A stretch of DNA of 64,000 nucleotides, from assembly GCF_042682545.1 (NCBI RefSeq), contig NZ_JBHUHQ010000002.1, one strand, 5' to 3'. Positions 35,039 to 43,750 of the stretch are shown piece by piece (within the stretch, counting starts at the first letter, position 1; every line of letters starts with the position of its first letter). Under the pieces are notes generated by a model. That model saw only the letters and a list, made by a program, of their open reading frames with translations. It searched no databases and was not told where the DNA came from. The position numbers and the translations under genes are program-made. Source of the stretch: Ornithinibacillus salinisoli (GTDB taxonomy: Bacteria; Bacillota; Bacilli; Bacillales; Amphibacillaceae).

Positions 35039-36298
35039 TTGCAAATAAACAATAGGATTAGTAAATTACGTAAAAAAAACAATATTAAACTAGAAATTTT
35101 AGCAAAAGGCATAGTGTCTACGTCTCATTTAAGTAACATAGAATCTGGTAAATACGAAGCATCTCTTGATATACTAGAATTACTAGCTATGAAATTTCAG
35201 GTTCCTGATACATATTTAGTTGAACACAATACTATTGATGAAAATTTGGAACATATATTACTTCAGTTTGAAACAAGCATAATGACCAACGATAGTAAAT
35301 CTTCAACCATCTATCAACAACTAAAGGACAACTATCCTTATATTAATTCGATCTTTCAAGAGACAAAGTATTATATACTTTTAGCTTGTTATCAATTAAA
35401 ATGCAATTTAGTTAATGATGCATTACATAGCTATAAAAATGAATTTCTTCCGTTAATTAAAAAATTGAAAATCCCAGATGAAATAGAAAGAGTACAATAT
35501 TATTTCTTAGGTGGTATTTGTTATTTTGAAGAGAATTATAGTGATAGCCTAGTTTATTACAGGAGGCTATTTGACTATTATAATAATCCTTCAATTGAGG
35601 GAATGATTGATTATAATATAGGACTAGTACTTTATAAGTTGAACCTATTAACAGATAGTATCGAATCCACTAAAAAAGCTGCAGAGCAATACTTTCTTGA
35701 TAAGAAATGGGGAAAGTTAGGTGAAGCTTATAATTTAATCGGCTCTATATATCTAAAAATGGAAGAACTAAAGAGAGCAGAAAAGTACTTTAAGCTTAGT
35801 CTAGTTATTTCACAAAACAATTCTTTATCGTTATTAGAATCTAGGACCCTTCATAATTTAGCTATTATCCATAAGAGAGAAAATAATTCTGAAAAAGCAA
35901 TTCAATTGTTAACGAAAAGTATCGAGATCAAAAAGAAATTAAATGGTAACGATATAGTTCTTAGTTACACACTATTAATTGAGGTTCTGTTAAATAATAG
36001 CGAATTAGATAAAGCCTCAGCATATATAGAGGATATTGATCAAATAATTTCAAAACTAACAACTATCAATTACTATCAATTTATCATTGTCAAGGGGAAG
36101 TACATGTTAGAAATTGGTGATTTTGATCAATGCCAACATTATTTTGAAGAAGCTGTGGGTTACTTTCTTAAACACCAGCTTTGGAAATACATTAATTTGT
36201 ATGCAGAGGAATATGGTAATATTTTATTTAACCATCGAAAGTATAAACGCTCATCAGAAATTTATAAGTTAAAAATAATTAGCGAAAAGAAGTTATAA
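35039..36298 (+). CDS. RNPP-type HTH / TPR quorum-sensing regulator
   Basis: The 419-residue product has an N-terminal XRE helix-turn-helix (INNRISKLRKKNNIKLEILAK, STSHLSNIESGKYEAS) followed by a long array of TPR helices (for example DYNIGLVLYKLNLLTDSIES, LGEAYNLIGSIYLKMEELKR, HNLAIIHKRENNSEKAIQLL). This is the NprR/PlcR/Rgg-like layout that senses short imported peptides. I chose TTG at 35039 because GAGGGG precedes it by seven bases; the upstream ATGs lack a site. The gene is divergent from the DUF1430 operon and followed six bases later by a short peptide-like ORF. Confidence 0.88.
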   Translation: MQINNRISKLRKKNNIKLEILAKGIVSTSHLSNIESGKYEASLDILELLAMKFQVPDTYLVEHNTIDENLEHILLQFETSIMTNDSKSSTIYQQLKDNYPYINSIFQETKYYILLACYQLKCNLVNDALHSYKNEFLPLIKKLKIPDEIERVQYYFLGGICYFEENYSDSLVYYRRLFDYYNNPSIEGMIDYNIGLVLYKLNLLTDSIESTKKAAEQYFLDKKWGKLGEAYNLIGSIYLKMEELKRAEKYFKLSLVISQNNSLSLLESRTLHNLAIIHKRENNSEKAIQLLTKSIEIKKKLNGNDIVLSYTLLIEVLLNNSELDKASAYIEDIDQIISKLTTINYYQFIIVKGKYMLEIGDFDQCQHYFEEAVGYFLKHQLWKYINLYAEEYGNILFNHRKYKRSSEIYKLKIISEKKL

Positions 36299-36303
36299 AA
36301 CAA

Positions 36304-36467
36304 ATGAAAAGATTTTTGGATTCTATATTTAAGTATGCATTACTGGTGAATTATTAAGTATCGTTACCCCTTTATCTGACATACCAGATGTTGGCGGACC
36401 ACAGACTCCTGTAGAACCACCAGTTGAGAATCTTGAATCGGAAATACCAAAATCAGAGGTACTGTAA
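36304..36467 (+). pseudogene. Frameshifted pheromone-like short gene
   Basis: ATG at 36304, six bases after the regulator stop, reads MKRFLDSIFKYALLVNY and stops. The next frame at the same place continues GELLSIVTPLSDIPDVGG, then a Pro/Glu-rich tail ending SEIPKSEVL. Joined, they look like an exported pro-peptide: basic start, hydrophobic stretch, small C-terminal peptide. SDIPDVGG recalls the NprX signal SKPDIVG. The position matches RNPP signal genes. It may be truly inactive, or the shift may be a sequence error. Confidence 0.5.
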
Positions 36468-36520
36468 ACCAATTTCAGTTATTATTTCCATATCAGCAGG
36501 ATTAACAATTATCGTGTTGG
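36452..36520 (+). pseudogene. Type I toxin fragment
   Basis: SEVL, then after a one-base shift PISVIISISAGLTIIVLVNK, aligns with the Hol-Tox toxin at 26394 (ISMTAGLTLFVTIVVLLNK). No start codon or antisense promoter remains. Confidence 0.5.
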
Positions 36521-36697
36521 TAAATAAAGTAAATCTTCAATCAGTGTTTTTTTCCACCCTCTGACTGTTAGATGAACGAATCGGACAGTTACGGGCAGTT
36601 GATCCCCACTTATTCTTCTTGGTACAAGAATCATTCCAATATGATAGAATGAATTCTAGTATTCTTTAACTGGACGGTGCTTACATTGGGGGAAAAA

Positions 36698-37399
36698 GTG
36701 AAATTGAAAGAGGTAGATTTATACCAACCTATTCAAAAGTATTTCAAACGTAAAGGCTATGAAGTGTATGGTGAGGTAAAAGACTGTGATATCGCAATCA
36801 TGAAAGAAGATCTCTTAATTATTGTTGAATTAAAATTGAACTTAAGTGTGGACCTACTCATTCAAGCAACAAAGAGGCAACGGTTGTCCGAGCATGTATA
36901 TATTGCTGTTCCAAAACCGAAAAAGCACAATCCCCGATCAAAAAAGTGGAGAGATACCTGTCACTTATTACGGAAATTAGAGTTAGGTCTGATCCTAGTT
37001 TCATTTTCGGAAAAGCGAAAAAGAGTGGAAGTGGTCATAGAACCCACTCCTTTTCATCGTCCAATTAGCATGGGTAAAGCTAAATATCTCAGACAAGCAA
37101 TCATTAAAGAAATGAATGGGCGAAGTGCAGACTATAATATTGGTGGATCTAGCAGAAAACAGATTATGACCGCTTATCGAGAAAACTGTGTCCAAATTGC
37201 TTGTTACTTAGAAAAACACGGTGAACTGTCACCGAAAGCATTAGTGCAAATGGGCACAGGAAAGAAAACACAATCTATATTAAGTAAAAACTATTACGGG
37301 TGGTTTATTCGCATAAAAAGAGGCGTCTACATTCTTAGTGAAAAGGGAAAACAAGAGATAAAAGAATACCCTGATCTTGTAGCATATTATCGGCAGTAG
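36698..37399 (+). CDS. DUF2161 PD-(D/E)XK-type putative nuclease
   Basis: The 233-residue product begins MKLKEVDLYQPIQKYFKRKG and shows a PD-(D/E)XK-like core: EVYGEVKDCDIAIMKEDLLIIVELKLNLSVDLLIQATKRQ (D, E-x-K). The C-terminus looks like a winged helix (SPKALVQMGTGKKTQSILSKN, GWFIRIKRGVYILSEKGKQE). DUF2161 proteins are predicted phosphodiesterases of unknown role. GTG at 36698 follows GGGGG by five bases. Its TAG stop is embedded in a dispersed palindrome. Confidence 0.85.
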   Translation: MKLKEVDLYQPIQKYFKRKGYEVYGEVKDCDIAIMKEDLLIIVELKLNLSVDLLIQATKRQRLSEHVYIAVPKPKKHNPRSKKWRDTCHLLRKLELGLILVSFSEKRKRVEVVIEPTPFHRPISMGKAKYLRQAIIKEMNGRSADYNIGGSSRKQIMTAYRENCVQIACYLEKHGELSPKALVQMGTGKKTQSILSKNYYGWFIRIKRGVYILSEKGKQEIKEYPDLVAYYRQ

Positions 37400-37430
37400 T
37401 GGGACATGGGGTCAGACCCCTCGTCCCACT
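37398..37430. repeat. Long palindrome GTGGGAC...GTCCCAC
   Basis: AGTGGGACATGGGGTCAG and ACCCCTCGTCCCACT make a 33-base near-palindrome. Its first bases are part of the stop codon of the DUF2161 gene. It probably acts as that gene's terminator. Confidence 0.8.
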
Positions 37431-37455
37431 TATTGGAACTATTGTCGTCCTATAA

Positions 37456-38058
37456 TTATTTTTCAGTCCCTCTTAACGGTAATTCCTCACCTTGTATGTC
37501 AACACGCTCACAAAGGATTTTTGTTATTTTTCCCTTCATTTCATTAGAAATAACAATACAACTAATAGGAAAAAATCCCGCTTTAATAAGCATTTCATAC
37601 CCACTGTCATTAACCTCTTTAGAAAATCCGTAAAATTTGTGATTGACATTGATCCGTTTAAATTGAATGGATTTAATCTTATTCCAAGGGATAAAACGAC
37701 TTCCAACTAACAGACCATCATCTACAACAGCAAACATATTTAATAGATCATGAGAAGTCGAGAAAGGCAGCAACATAAATAGAAAGATAGCCCAATTATC
37801 AAAATCCTGAACATATGCACCAACAAAGAATACTCCTATCAAAAACAGTAACATAAACGCATATACTATAATTCCTACTCTCTGCCTCTTATATGTTGGG
37901 GGATCTAAAATCTTATCCGGATGTTTTCTTATTGCATCTGCTTGCGTATCATTAGCAGGGAATATGATTTTTTCCTTCATTTTTATTAGTAATTGAATAA
38001 AGTTAACGAGATGATAAGCAATTATCAAGAAAAATACGATACCTACAACTATTTTCAA
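37456..38058 (-). CDS. Membrane protein, unknown
   Basis: The 201-residue product has an N-terminal helix (KIVVGIVFFLIIAYHLVNFI), a two-helix pair near residues 65-105 and a C-terminal soluble domain (VVDDGLLVGSRFIPWNKIKSI) like the PH-like domains of small Bacillus membrane proteins. I do not recognise the family by name. TTG at 38058 lies eight bases after GGAGGGG, which decides the start; the GTG upstream overlaps the site. Confidence 0.7.
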   Translation of the reverse strand: MKIVVGIVFFLIIAYHLVNFIQLLIKMKEKIIFPANDTQADAIRKHPDKILDPPTYKRQRVGIIVYAFMLLFLIGVFFVGAYVQDFDNWAIFLFMLLPFSTSHDLLNMFAVVDDGLLVGSRFIPWNKIKSIQFKRINVNHKFYGFSKEVNDSGYEMLIKAGFFPISCIVISNEMKGKITKILCERVDIQGEELPLRGTEK

Positions 38059-38350
38059 GTAGCACACCCCTCCATCTGTTTCTTTTCGAATTATTTATAT
38101 AGTTAAGGCAATTATAACTTTACTTAAACCAATAGGTCCATGATCATCTACTTTTTCCCCTGCAGCTAAGCATTATTTTACTAGCAAAGTCCCATGCTAC
38201 TTACACATTATGGGTGCTCTTGACACAGGAGTTATACGATTTCTGATTCAAATACTAAAGCGAAATTGACGTATTAGGATATTTCATTTTCTGTTCTTGA
38301 TATAGGAGATGAATTTCAGAGTGCAACTTTCGCAGGGAGGTAATTCCCCC
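38059..38350. other. Intergenic, nothing recognised
   Basis: About 290 bases between the start of the minus-strand membrane-protein gene and the S14 remnant. No ORF with a ribosome site, no strong hairpin. Confidence 0.4.
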
Positions 38351-38544
38351 CTACCAACTGGATTTCTTCACACCAGGAACCTGCCCTTTATGCGCATACT
38401 CTCGTAAAGCAATTCGTGACATGCCAAACTTCCGTATATACCTCTCGGGCGTCCAGTAACTGCACAACGATTTTTTAGCCTTGTTGGGGAAGAGTCGCGA
38501 GGTAGTTGTTTCAATGCTTTTGCTACCTTCGATTTTTTTGCCAT
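38351..38544 (-). pseudogene. Alternative ribosomal protein S14 (YhzA-type), decayed
   Basis: GGAGGATC before ATG starts MAKKSKVAKALKQLPRDSSP, TRLKNRCAVTGRPRGIY and, after a one-base loss, RKFGMSRIALREYAHKGQVPGVKKSSW. This is the zinc-free S14 paralogue normally induced by zinc starvation. Compared with the usual ~89-residue protein, about 26 residues between the N-terminal basic stretch and LPRDS are deleted, in addition to the frameshift. The gene is therefore very likely non-functional. Confidence 0.85.
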
Positions 38545-38882
38545 TTTGATGATCCTCCTTATTATTATTTTTAATACTTATTTAGACCGTTTGGATCGTC
38601 CAATCGAATGGATTGCATCCACTACAGTGACCATTGTATCCAGTCTACAATATTTATTTAGATCAATTCCTAATTGATTATCCATATAAGAAAATGTCTG
38701 TGCTACTATTAAATGGAACGGAGGGACAGGTCCCTCGTCTCATTTTTTCGCGCGCTTGTTCTCGGAATTATATGTTAGAGTCCCTCTGGTGTACTTTGTG
38801 TTAGTATTGAAGTATAAAATATGGAACTATCGAATGATTGTCCAATTATGAATGATATAAAGAGAGGAGAGAAGTGTAGATA
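38545..38882. other. Intergenic between S14 remnant and lipoprotein gene
   Basis: The gap contains the palindrome at 38714 and, near its end, AGAGAGGAGAG, the ribosome site of the lipoprotein gene. Upstream bases of the S14 remnant show no clear Zur-box; I looked for one because the intact gene is usually zinc-controlled. Confidence 0.4.
38714..38743. repeat. GGGACAGGTCCC palindrome
   Basis: GGAACGGAGGGACAGG and TCCCTCGTCTCATT form a variant of the dispersed palindrome, in which the core is GGGACAGGTCCC. Confidence 0.6.
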
Positions 38883-39544
38883 ATGAAGAGAATTTTTTTT
38901 ATTGTTTTATTAGCGGTATTATTGATAATTCTTGGGGCTTGCTCTAAGTCCACAGATGAGCGTGTTGAATCATCTGATACTTTGACTACCGTAGATAAAA
39001 AGCATGAAAACCCATCAAGTTCAGACAACACTAGTCATGAAATTGATACAGAAACACAAACGGACCATGAATCAGAAGAAAATAATCAAAATACAACTAC
39101 AAATGAGTCTGAGGATAGCTCAAAAAAAGATCCGATTTTACTTCTGGAAATAAAAACGATAAAAACCTAACTACAATGGAGTCTGATGGTAGTACGAATG
39201 ACTTTGACGTAGAGAATTACATAAGTGAGAATTATGCGATAGATAACATGCATTATACAACAGATACCTGGGAAAATGAGGATACAGGAAGAACAGAGTA
39301 TATCGTTAGTATACATCCTGATTCCGAAGAATTAGGGCAAGAGATAGATGGAATTTTTAAGAATGGTTCGCATCTAGATGATGAAAGAACAAGAACTTTG
39401 TTCGAAATTGCTGAAGAAATATTGATTGATTTGCCTCAAATAAACAATAAAATTCATATCGAATCTGTTATATGGAAGGCAGATGAGGAAGTAGAATTTC
39501 CAATACTTTTGATACAAGATTATCAACAAAGTACTATTGAGTAA
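38883..39544 (+). pseudogene. Lipoprotein gene, frameshifted
   Basis: The first frame starts MKRIFFIVLLAVLLIILGAC (lipobox LGAC), then a Ser/Thr/Glu-rich linker, and drifts into DPILLLEIKTIKT before a stop. The downstream frame gives SGNKNDKNLTTMESDGSTND, then a folded-looking domain (NYAIDNMHYTTDTWENEDTG...VIWKADEEVEFPILLIQDY). Joined, this is one surface lipoprotein of about 215 residues. Only a short indel near GATCCGATTTTAC separates the frames, so a sequencing error is possible. Confidence 0.75.
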
Positions 39545-39558
39545 TAAATGATGAAATG

Positions 39559-39589
39559 AGGATGGTAATGTATTATCATCCTTTTTTTG
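39559..39589 (+). terminator. Terminator after lipoprotein gene
   Basis: AGGATGGTAAT pairs with ATTATCATCCT (one mismatch) followed by TTTTTTT. Confidence 0.85.
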
Positions 39590-39852
39590 TTTTAGGGAGA
39601 GTTTGAATGTTGATAAGATCCCAAAGCCATATTTATGTATGTAACTAGGAAGCTATTGTTGAAAGTGAATCTAGTATTGCATTTCAAATAGCGATCCAAC
39701 CTTCTACAAACTTGCCATCCATTCCCATCACTAGATAGATTTTTTCGCTAGCATTTAGCTCTCACGGTTAAAATTCTACGTAGTATAAAATCCGATCGAA
39801 AAGCTCGTCTATTTCCCCCTCGTCCGTCATACATATTCTTGAGGTGAAAAAA
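39590..39852. other. Intergenic before MFS gene
   Basis: The gap shows no ORF with a ribosome site. GAGGTG at about 39841-39846 is the ribosome site of the MFS gene. Confidence 0.4.
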
Positions 39853-41025
39853 TTGAGACAAACAGCTGTGAATAAGTTACACATTTTTATGGTAATGTTT
39901 TTTATAAGTTTAGTGATGAGTATACAGTCACCGATCTTCACTCCATATGCAGCGACGATGGGGGCATCTAGTGTTTTGATTGGAATCATGCTTAGCATTG
40001 CATCCTTTACCAATTTAACGGGGAATTTGGTCGCTGGACCATTATCCGACCGATTTGGTAAAAAAGTGTTTATCATCATTTCATTATTTTTATCCGGAAT
40101 ACTATTCATTTTCCATGCATTAGTATCCAGTTCCATGAATTTAATCGTTCTTCGTGCATTAAATGGATTTTCGCTAGCATTTTTAATTCCATCTGGTTTA
40201 GCTTTACTGTCGGAATATGCGAAGAATAGCCACCAGCAAGGAAAGAATATGGCGATTAATGGTATTTTGGGGACCATAGCAAGTATTATTGCACCACTGA
40301 TTGGAGGTAAATTAGGGGCAACGATTGGCTATGCAAATACTTATCTTGTCATTGGAATATCATTAATTTTAACAGCAATCTACGCCACTTCCTTTATAAA
40401 AGAAAGACAACATATGGTTGTAAAAGCTAATCAATCAAACAAATTAAGTTTCCTTCATATATTACAAATGCCACAGTTACAGATTGTATTTTTAACTGGC
40501 TTTGCTTTGATGTATATACATGGAGTTATTATATATGAGGTTCCATATCTAACCGTTGAGAGAGGACTTTCAACTACTACTACCGGACAATTATTTAGCT
40601 TTATGGGAATTGGAACGTTCTTATCGTTATCCTTACTTTTCATCAATCGTTTTAATCCAATAAAGCGATTAATGTTTGGCTTGACCGGAATGAATATGGT
40701 AATATTCATTATTTTAAAAGGATTAATGTCATTACCAGTTTCATTATTCTTCGTTGGGTTCTTTTTTGGTATTATCATGCCTGCAATGGCTACTGCACTT
40801 ACAGATTCTGTAGCCAGTAGCGGATATGGGCGGGCATTCGGAGTCATGTCTGCTATTTACTCCCTTGGTATGATCACTAGCTCATTTATTACAGGCGTCA
40901 TTCGCGACTACATTTCTCCATACTTTATCGCTTTTACAATAGGAATGCTGACACTTACGTTGATTGGATATTCAAAATTTCAAACAAACACCAATTCCTC
41001 TTCTCATGCACCCACTCAGTATTGA
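39853..41025 (+). CDS. MFS transporter
   Basis: The 390-residue product has twelve hydrophobic segments and MFS motifs: the loop 2-3 signature GPLSDRFGKKVFI and LRALNGFSLAFLIPSGLALL. It resembles the drug-efflux-type MFS_1 family; the substrate is unknown. TTG at 39853 lies six bases after GAGGTG, so the GTG three codons upstream is less likely. It is a single gene ended by a toxin-element-type hairpin. Confidence 0.87.
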   Translation: MRQTAVNKLHIFMVMFFISLVMSIQSPIFTPYAATMGASSVLIGIMLSIASFTNLTGNLVAGPLSDRFGKKVFIIISLFLSGILFIFHALVSSSMNLIVLRALNGFSLAFLIPSGLALLSEYAKNSHQQGKNMAINGILGTIASIIAPLIGGKLGATIGYANTYLVIGISLILTAIYATSFIKERQHMVVKANQSNKLSFLHILQMPQLQIVFLTGFALMYIHGVIIYEVPYLTVERGLSTTTTGQLFSFMGIGTFLSLSLLFINRFNPIKRLMFGLTGMNMVIFIILKGLMSLPVSLFFVGFFFGIIMPAMATALTDSVASSGYGRAFGVMSAIYSLGMITSSFITGVIRDYISPYFIAFTIGMLTLTLIGYSKFQTNTNSSSHAPTQY

Positions 41026-41040
41026 GAACGTTTGTAAACT

Positions 41041-41082
41041 AAAAGAAGTAACTGCTATGATCCATAGTAGTTACTTCTTTTT
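41041..41082 (+). terminator. Terminator of MFS gene (toxin-element type)
   Basis: AAAAGAAGTAACT(GCTATG) pairs with (CATAGT)AGTTACTTCTTTT. The sequence is shared with the toxin/antitoxin elements. Confidence 0.85.
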
Positions 41083-41349
41083 AGAATTTAACTTCAATTT
41101 CCTTTCTATTCAGGGTTTCTGCCTTCTCTCTTATCAACTTTTTTCTATTAGTCAACAATTGATAGACTATCTCCGTCCAAATCAAGGTACACCGTAACTA
41201 AGAATCTACTTGCTGCAACAGGCTGTATAATCAGAACAAGCCCCCCTTTATTGTAAAAATCAAAATAATTGTCATAAAATTGTTAATTTGTGGAAGAATA
41301 GTTTCTGAATAAAATGCCGCATTGTTGCGTATGAAAGGAGGAAACGAAA

Positions 41350-41493
41350 ATGGCAAAACGGAAGAAGAATCAAAATCAAGCTCAAACCCAAGCTGAAGTA
41401 ACTAACAACGCAAGTGATACAGAATTCGGAGCAGAATTTACACAAAGTAAAAAGGCTAGGAAAAAAGCTGCAAGAGAGAGAAAAAATAAGTAA
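41350..41493 (+). CDS. Small acid-soluble spore protein-like (gamma-type) peptide
   Basis: The 47-codon ORF starts MAKRKKNQNQAQTQAEVTNN and contains EFGAEF, then a basic tail KKARKKAARERKNK. Gln/Asn richness and the EFG-x-EF element resemble gamma-type SASP (SspE) proteins, though the family repeat occurs only once and the protein is short. AAAGGAGGAAAC precedes the ATG. If it is a SASP it should be expressed in the forespore. A terminator follows. Confidence 0.65.
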   Translation: MAKRKKNQNQAQTQAEVTNNASDTEFGAEFTQSKKARKKAARERKNK

Positions 41494-41523
41494 GGTAGTT
41501 AAGATGAAATCTTTTTAACTAGA

Positions 41524-41568
41524 CAGGGATATCCATTCCACTTAACATTAGGTGAAATGAATATCCCT
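41524..41568 (+). terminator. Terminator of the small SASP-like gene
   Basis: AGGGATAT(C)CATT(C)CAC pairs with TG(A)AATG(A)ATATCCCT with small mismatches. The T-tract is weak (CTCTCT). Confidence 0.6.
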
Positions 41569-41609
41569 CTCTACGTAAAGACAGTATAGTGGGCGGTTTA
41601 CCATTTCCT

Positions 41610-41680
41610 GAGATAGAGGTGGTAAATTTAGCATAGTAATGACACTAGGACTTGTAACTATTGTCGTCCATCTATATAAA
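41610..41680 (+). pseudogene. Type I toxin fragment
   Basis: AAATTTAGCATAG...ATGACACTAGGA and GTAACTATTGTCGTCC match the middle and end of the intact toxin at 26394. The start, stop and antisense RNA are missing. Confidence 0.5.
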
Positions 41681-41811
41681 GGGCTTTGTTAAAATTTAAA
41701 GTTGATTATGGTTATATAAAATAGAACTTCCATATAACTAGAAATTCTATTTCATATTATTGACTTATTCAACGCACTTTAAGTGAATAAATTCACAATG
41801 TACAATTATTT

Positions 41812-43050
41812 TTATATAGTATTCTTTGTCTGGTATTTTTTTTCGTTTTTTGTTCTATTTGACCTCATGTATATTACCATGAGATGTATAACAAGTCCTA
41901 TTAGCATTAATCCACTCAATATTCGAAAGCCCAATCCGGGGGAAAAGCGGTCGATTAAAGCTCCTAATCCAGGAGACAAAATTGCTTGCAACATTAAAGA
42001 AATTGCCATCCAAACTGACATCGCTCTCCCCATGAATGACTTAGGAACCATCTCCATGATTGTAGTGTTCATTAAAATTCGTAATGAGGAATTACATAAA
42101 CCAAAAATAAGACTTCCTAAAAATAGAAATATAATGTAGGTATTTAGTGCCAAAGCAAACAAAAAACTGATTGAGACAAGAAATAAAATTATGACACTTC
42201 TATTCCTTGAAAATTTCATAGCAAATGGAGCTGCAAGAAAACCAGATAAAAGCCCCCCGATTCCATAAAACATATCGGATACCCCAAAAACAATAGAACT
42301 ACCAACTACACTGTCATAAACATATTCAGGAAGTACAACATTATACATCATTGTAGCAACCAACGGAATGATTGCAACAACACCAATGAAGAAAACATTC
42401 GGTCTCTTTAATAAATAGTTAATTCCATCTTTGAAGCTGGCAAGATAGGACTCATCTTTATTATCTTTAATAACAGAATTAAGTTTAACTCGAGATATTA
42501 ACAAACTACTAAGAATAAATGCAATAGAATTTGCTATTAGAATAATTTCAAACCCTGCAATTTGATAGAAGATGCCTGAAATTCCACCTGCAGTAAACAT
42601 ACCAACCTGTAAACTTATTTCAATTAAGGAGTTCCCATTAATGAAATCCTTTTCGGATAGGATTTCTTGTAAAAGACTCCTAGATGTCGACATATAAGTC
42701 GTCCATCCCATTCCATTCACAATCGAAAAAAAATAAAGATATCCAATTTTAAATTCGTCTAAAATAAATAAACCTGCAACTCCAAAAACTAATATTGCTT
42801 GAATTAAATAGGTCCAATTGATAATTGTTTTTCGATTTAACCGATCCGTTAATGTTCCGATAAGTGGTGAAATAAGAAAACCAGCGATTACATTTAAAGC
42901 AAGCATAACTCCAACCGCTGTTGTAGAATTTATTTGGTCCATTAAATACCAATTCGCACCAACCGTACTCATTCCTACTCCAAACGCATAAATGATTTCG
43001 GAAAGGAAAAAGTAGCGGAAGTTTCCTATTCTTAACATTTTAAAAATCAT
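41812..43050 (-). CDS. MFS transporter (MFS_3-like)
   Basis: The 412-residue product has twelve hydrophobic segments and an MFS_3-like start (MIFKMLRIGNFRYFFLSEII, then ANWYLMDQINSTTAVGVM, loop IGTLTDRLNRKTIINW). Family members export siderophores or macrolides. GGGGGAAGGATA precedes the ATG. It is 12 bases downstream of the FMN reductase-like gene, forming an operon controlled presumably by the divergent LysR protein. Confidence 0.9.
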   Translation of the reverse strand: MIFKMLRIGNFRYFFLSEIIYAFGVGMSTVGANWYLMDQINSTTAVGVMLALNVIAGFLISPLIGTLTDRLNRKTIINWTYLIQAILVFGVAGLFILDEFKIGYLYFFSIVNGMGWTTYMSTSRSLLQEILSEKDFINGNSLIEISLQVGMFTAGGISGIFYQIAGFEIILIANSIAFILSSLLISRVKLNSVIKDNKDESYLASFKDGINYLLKRPNVFFIGVVAIIPLVATMMYNVVLPEYVYDSVVGSSIVFGVSDMFYGIGGLLSGFLAAPFAMKFSRNRSVIILFLVSISFLFALALNTYIIFLFLGSLIFGLCNSSLRILMNTTIMEMVPKSFMGRAMSVWMAISLMLQAILSPGLGALIDRFSPGLGFRILSGLMLIGLVIHLMVIYMRSNRTKNEKKYQTKNTI

Positions 43051-43062
43051 TATCCTTCCCCC

Positions 43063-43623
43063 TTATATGTTATCTGTAGGTAGTAGTTTTAAAGTTTTTC
43101 GCAATTGGCAAGCAATCGCCAATGCTTGCTCATCTCGAAGGACGTCATTAGGTTTATTTCCAGAACCAAGTATATATCCCCCAAAGGTTATTCCAATAAA
43201 TTCAAAGATATATTGAAATTGTTGAATCAAAGGAATTCCCTTCAAAAATGGTTCATCACCTCCAACGGCGATTACATACGCGATTTTAGAAGACATTACA
43301 TCCTTAAAATTTGCATATCTTTTATCCTTCAAAGTTTGTGACCAACGATCAATAAATAACTTCATGGTTCCAGACATGCTATACCAATAGATAGGTGTTG
43401 AAAATATCAAAATGTCATGAGTAATAATACGGTCAATGATTGAGTTATAATCATCGTTTACATTCTGAAATCCTCCTACAACATGTCGTTGATCTTCAAT
43501 TGGTTTAATTTCAAATTCAGACAAATATATCCTTTCTACTGGTATGTCATGAATTATCTGTTCTGTTAGAACTTCCGTATTCCCGTTTTCTCGGCTTCCT
43601 CCATAAATAACTCCAATTGTCAT
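43063..43623 (-). CDS. NADPH-dependent FMN reductase / flavodoxin-like protein
   Basis: The 186-residue product has the flavodoxin-like phosphate loop at its start (GVIYGGSRENGNTEVL), then STPIYWYSMSGTMKLFIDRW, typical of FMN-binding NAD(P)H reductases of the WrbA/FMN_red group. It probably reduces a quinone or nitro compound. It is divergent from the LysR regulator and leads an operon with an MFS transporter, so it may handle a toxic compound. Confidence 0.9.
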   Translation of the reverse strand: MTIGVIYGGSRENGNTEVLTEQIIHDIPVERIYLSEFEIKPIEDQRHVVGGFQNVNDDYNSIIDRIITHDILIFSTPIYWYSMSGTMKLFIDRWSQTLKDKRYANFKDVMSSKIAYVIAVGGDEPFLKGIPLIQQFQYIFEFIGITFGGYILGSGNKPNDVLRDEQALAIACQLRKTLKLLPTDNI

Positions 43624-43750
43624 TATTACACGTCTCCTTTGTTATGATTTGATGTTATGTTTCTCCTATCTTATAATGGGTTTATCGATTAATAAAGATG
43701 ATTATTTTGATTTTAACAATCGAATATTCCGATTTAAGGGGGTGAATAGT

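Noticed and set aside
41306..41334. Sigma-G promoter (TGAATA ... CGTATGA) for the SASP-like gene
   Set aside because: The -10 would put the transcript start on or beyond the ribosome site, leaving no usable leader.
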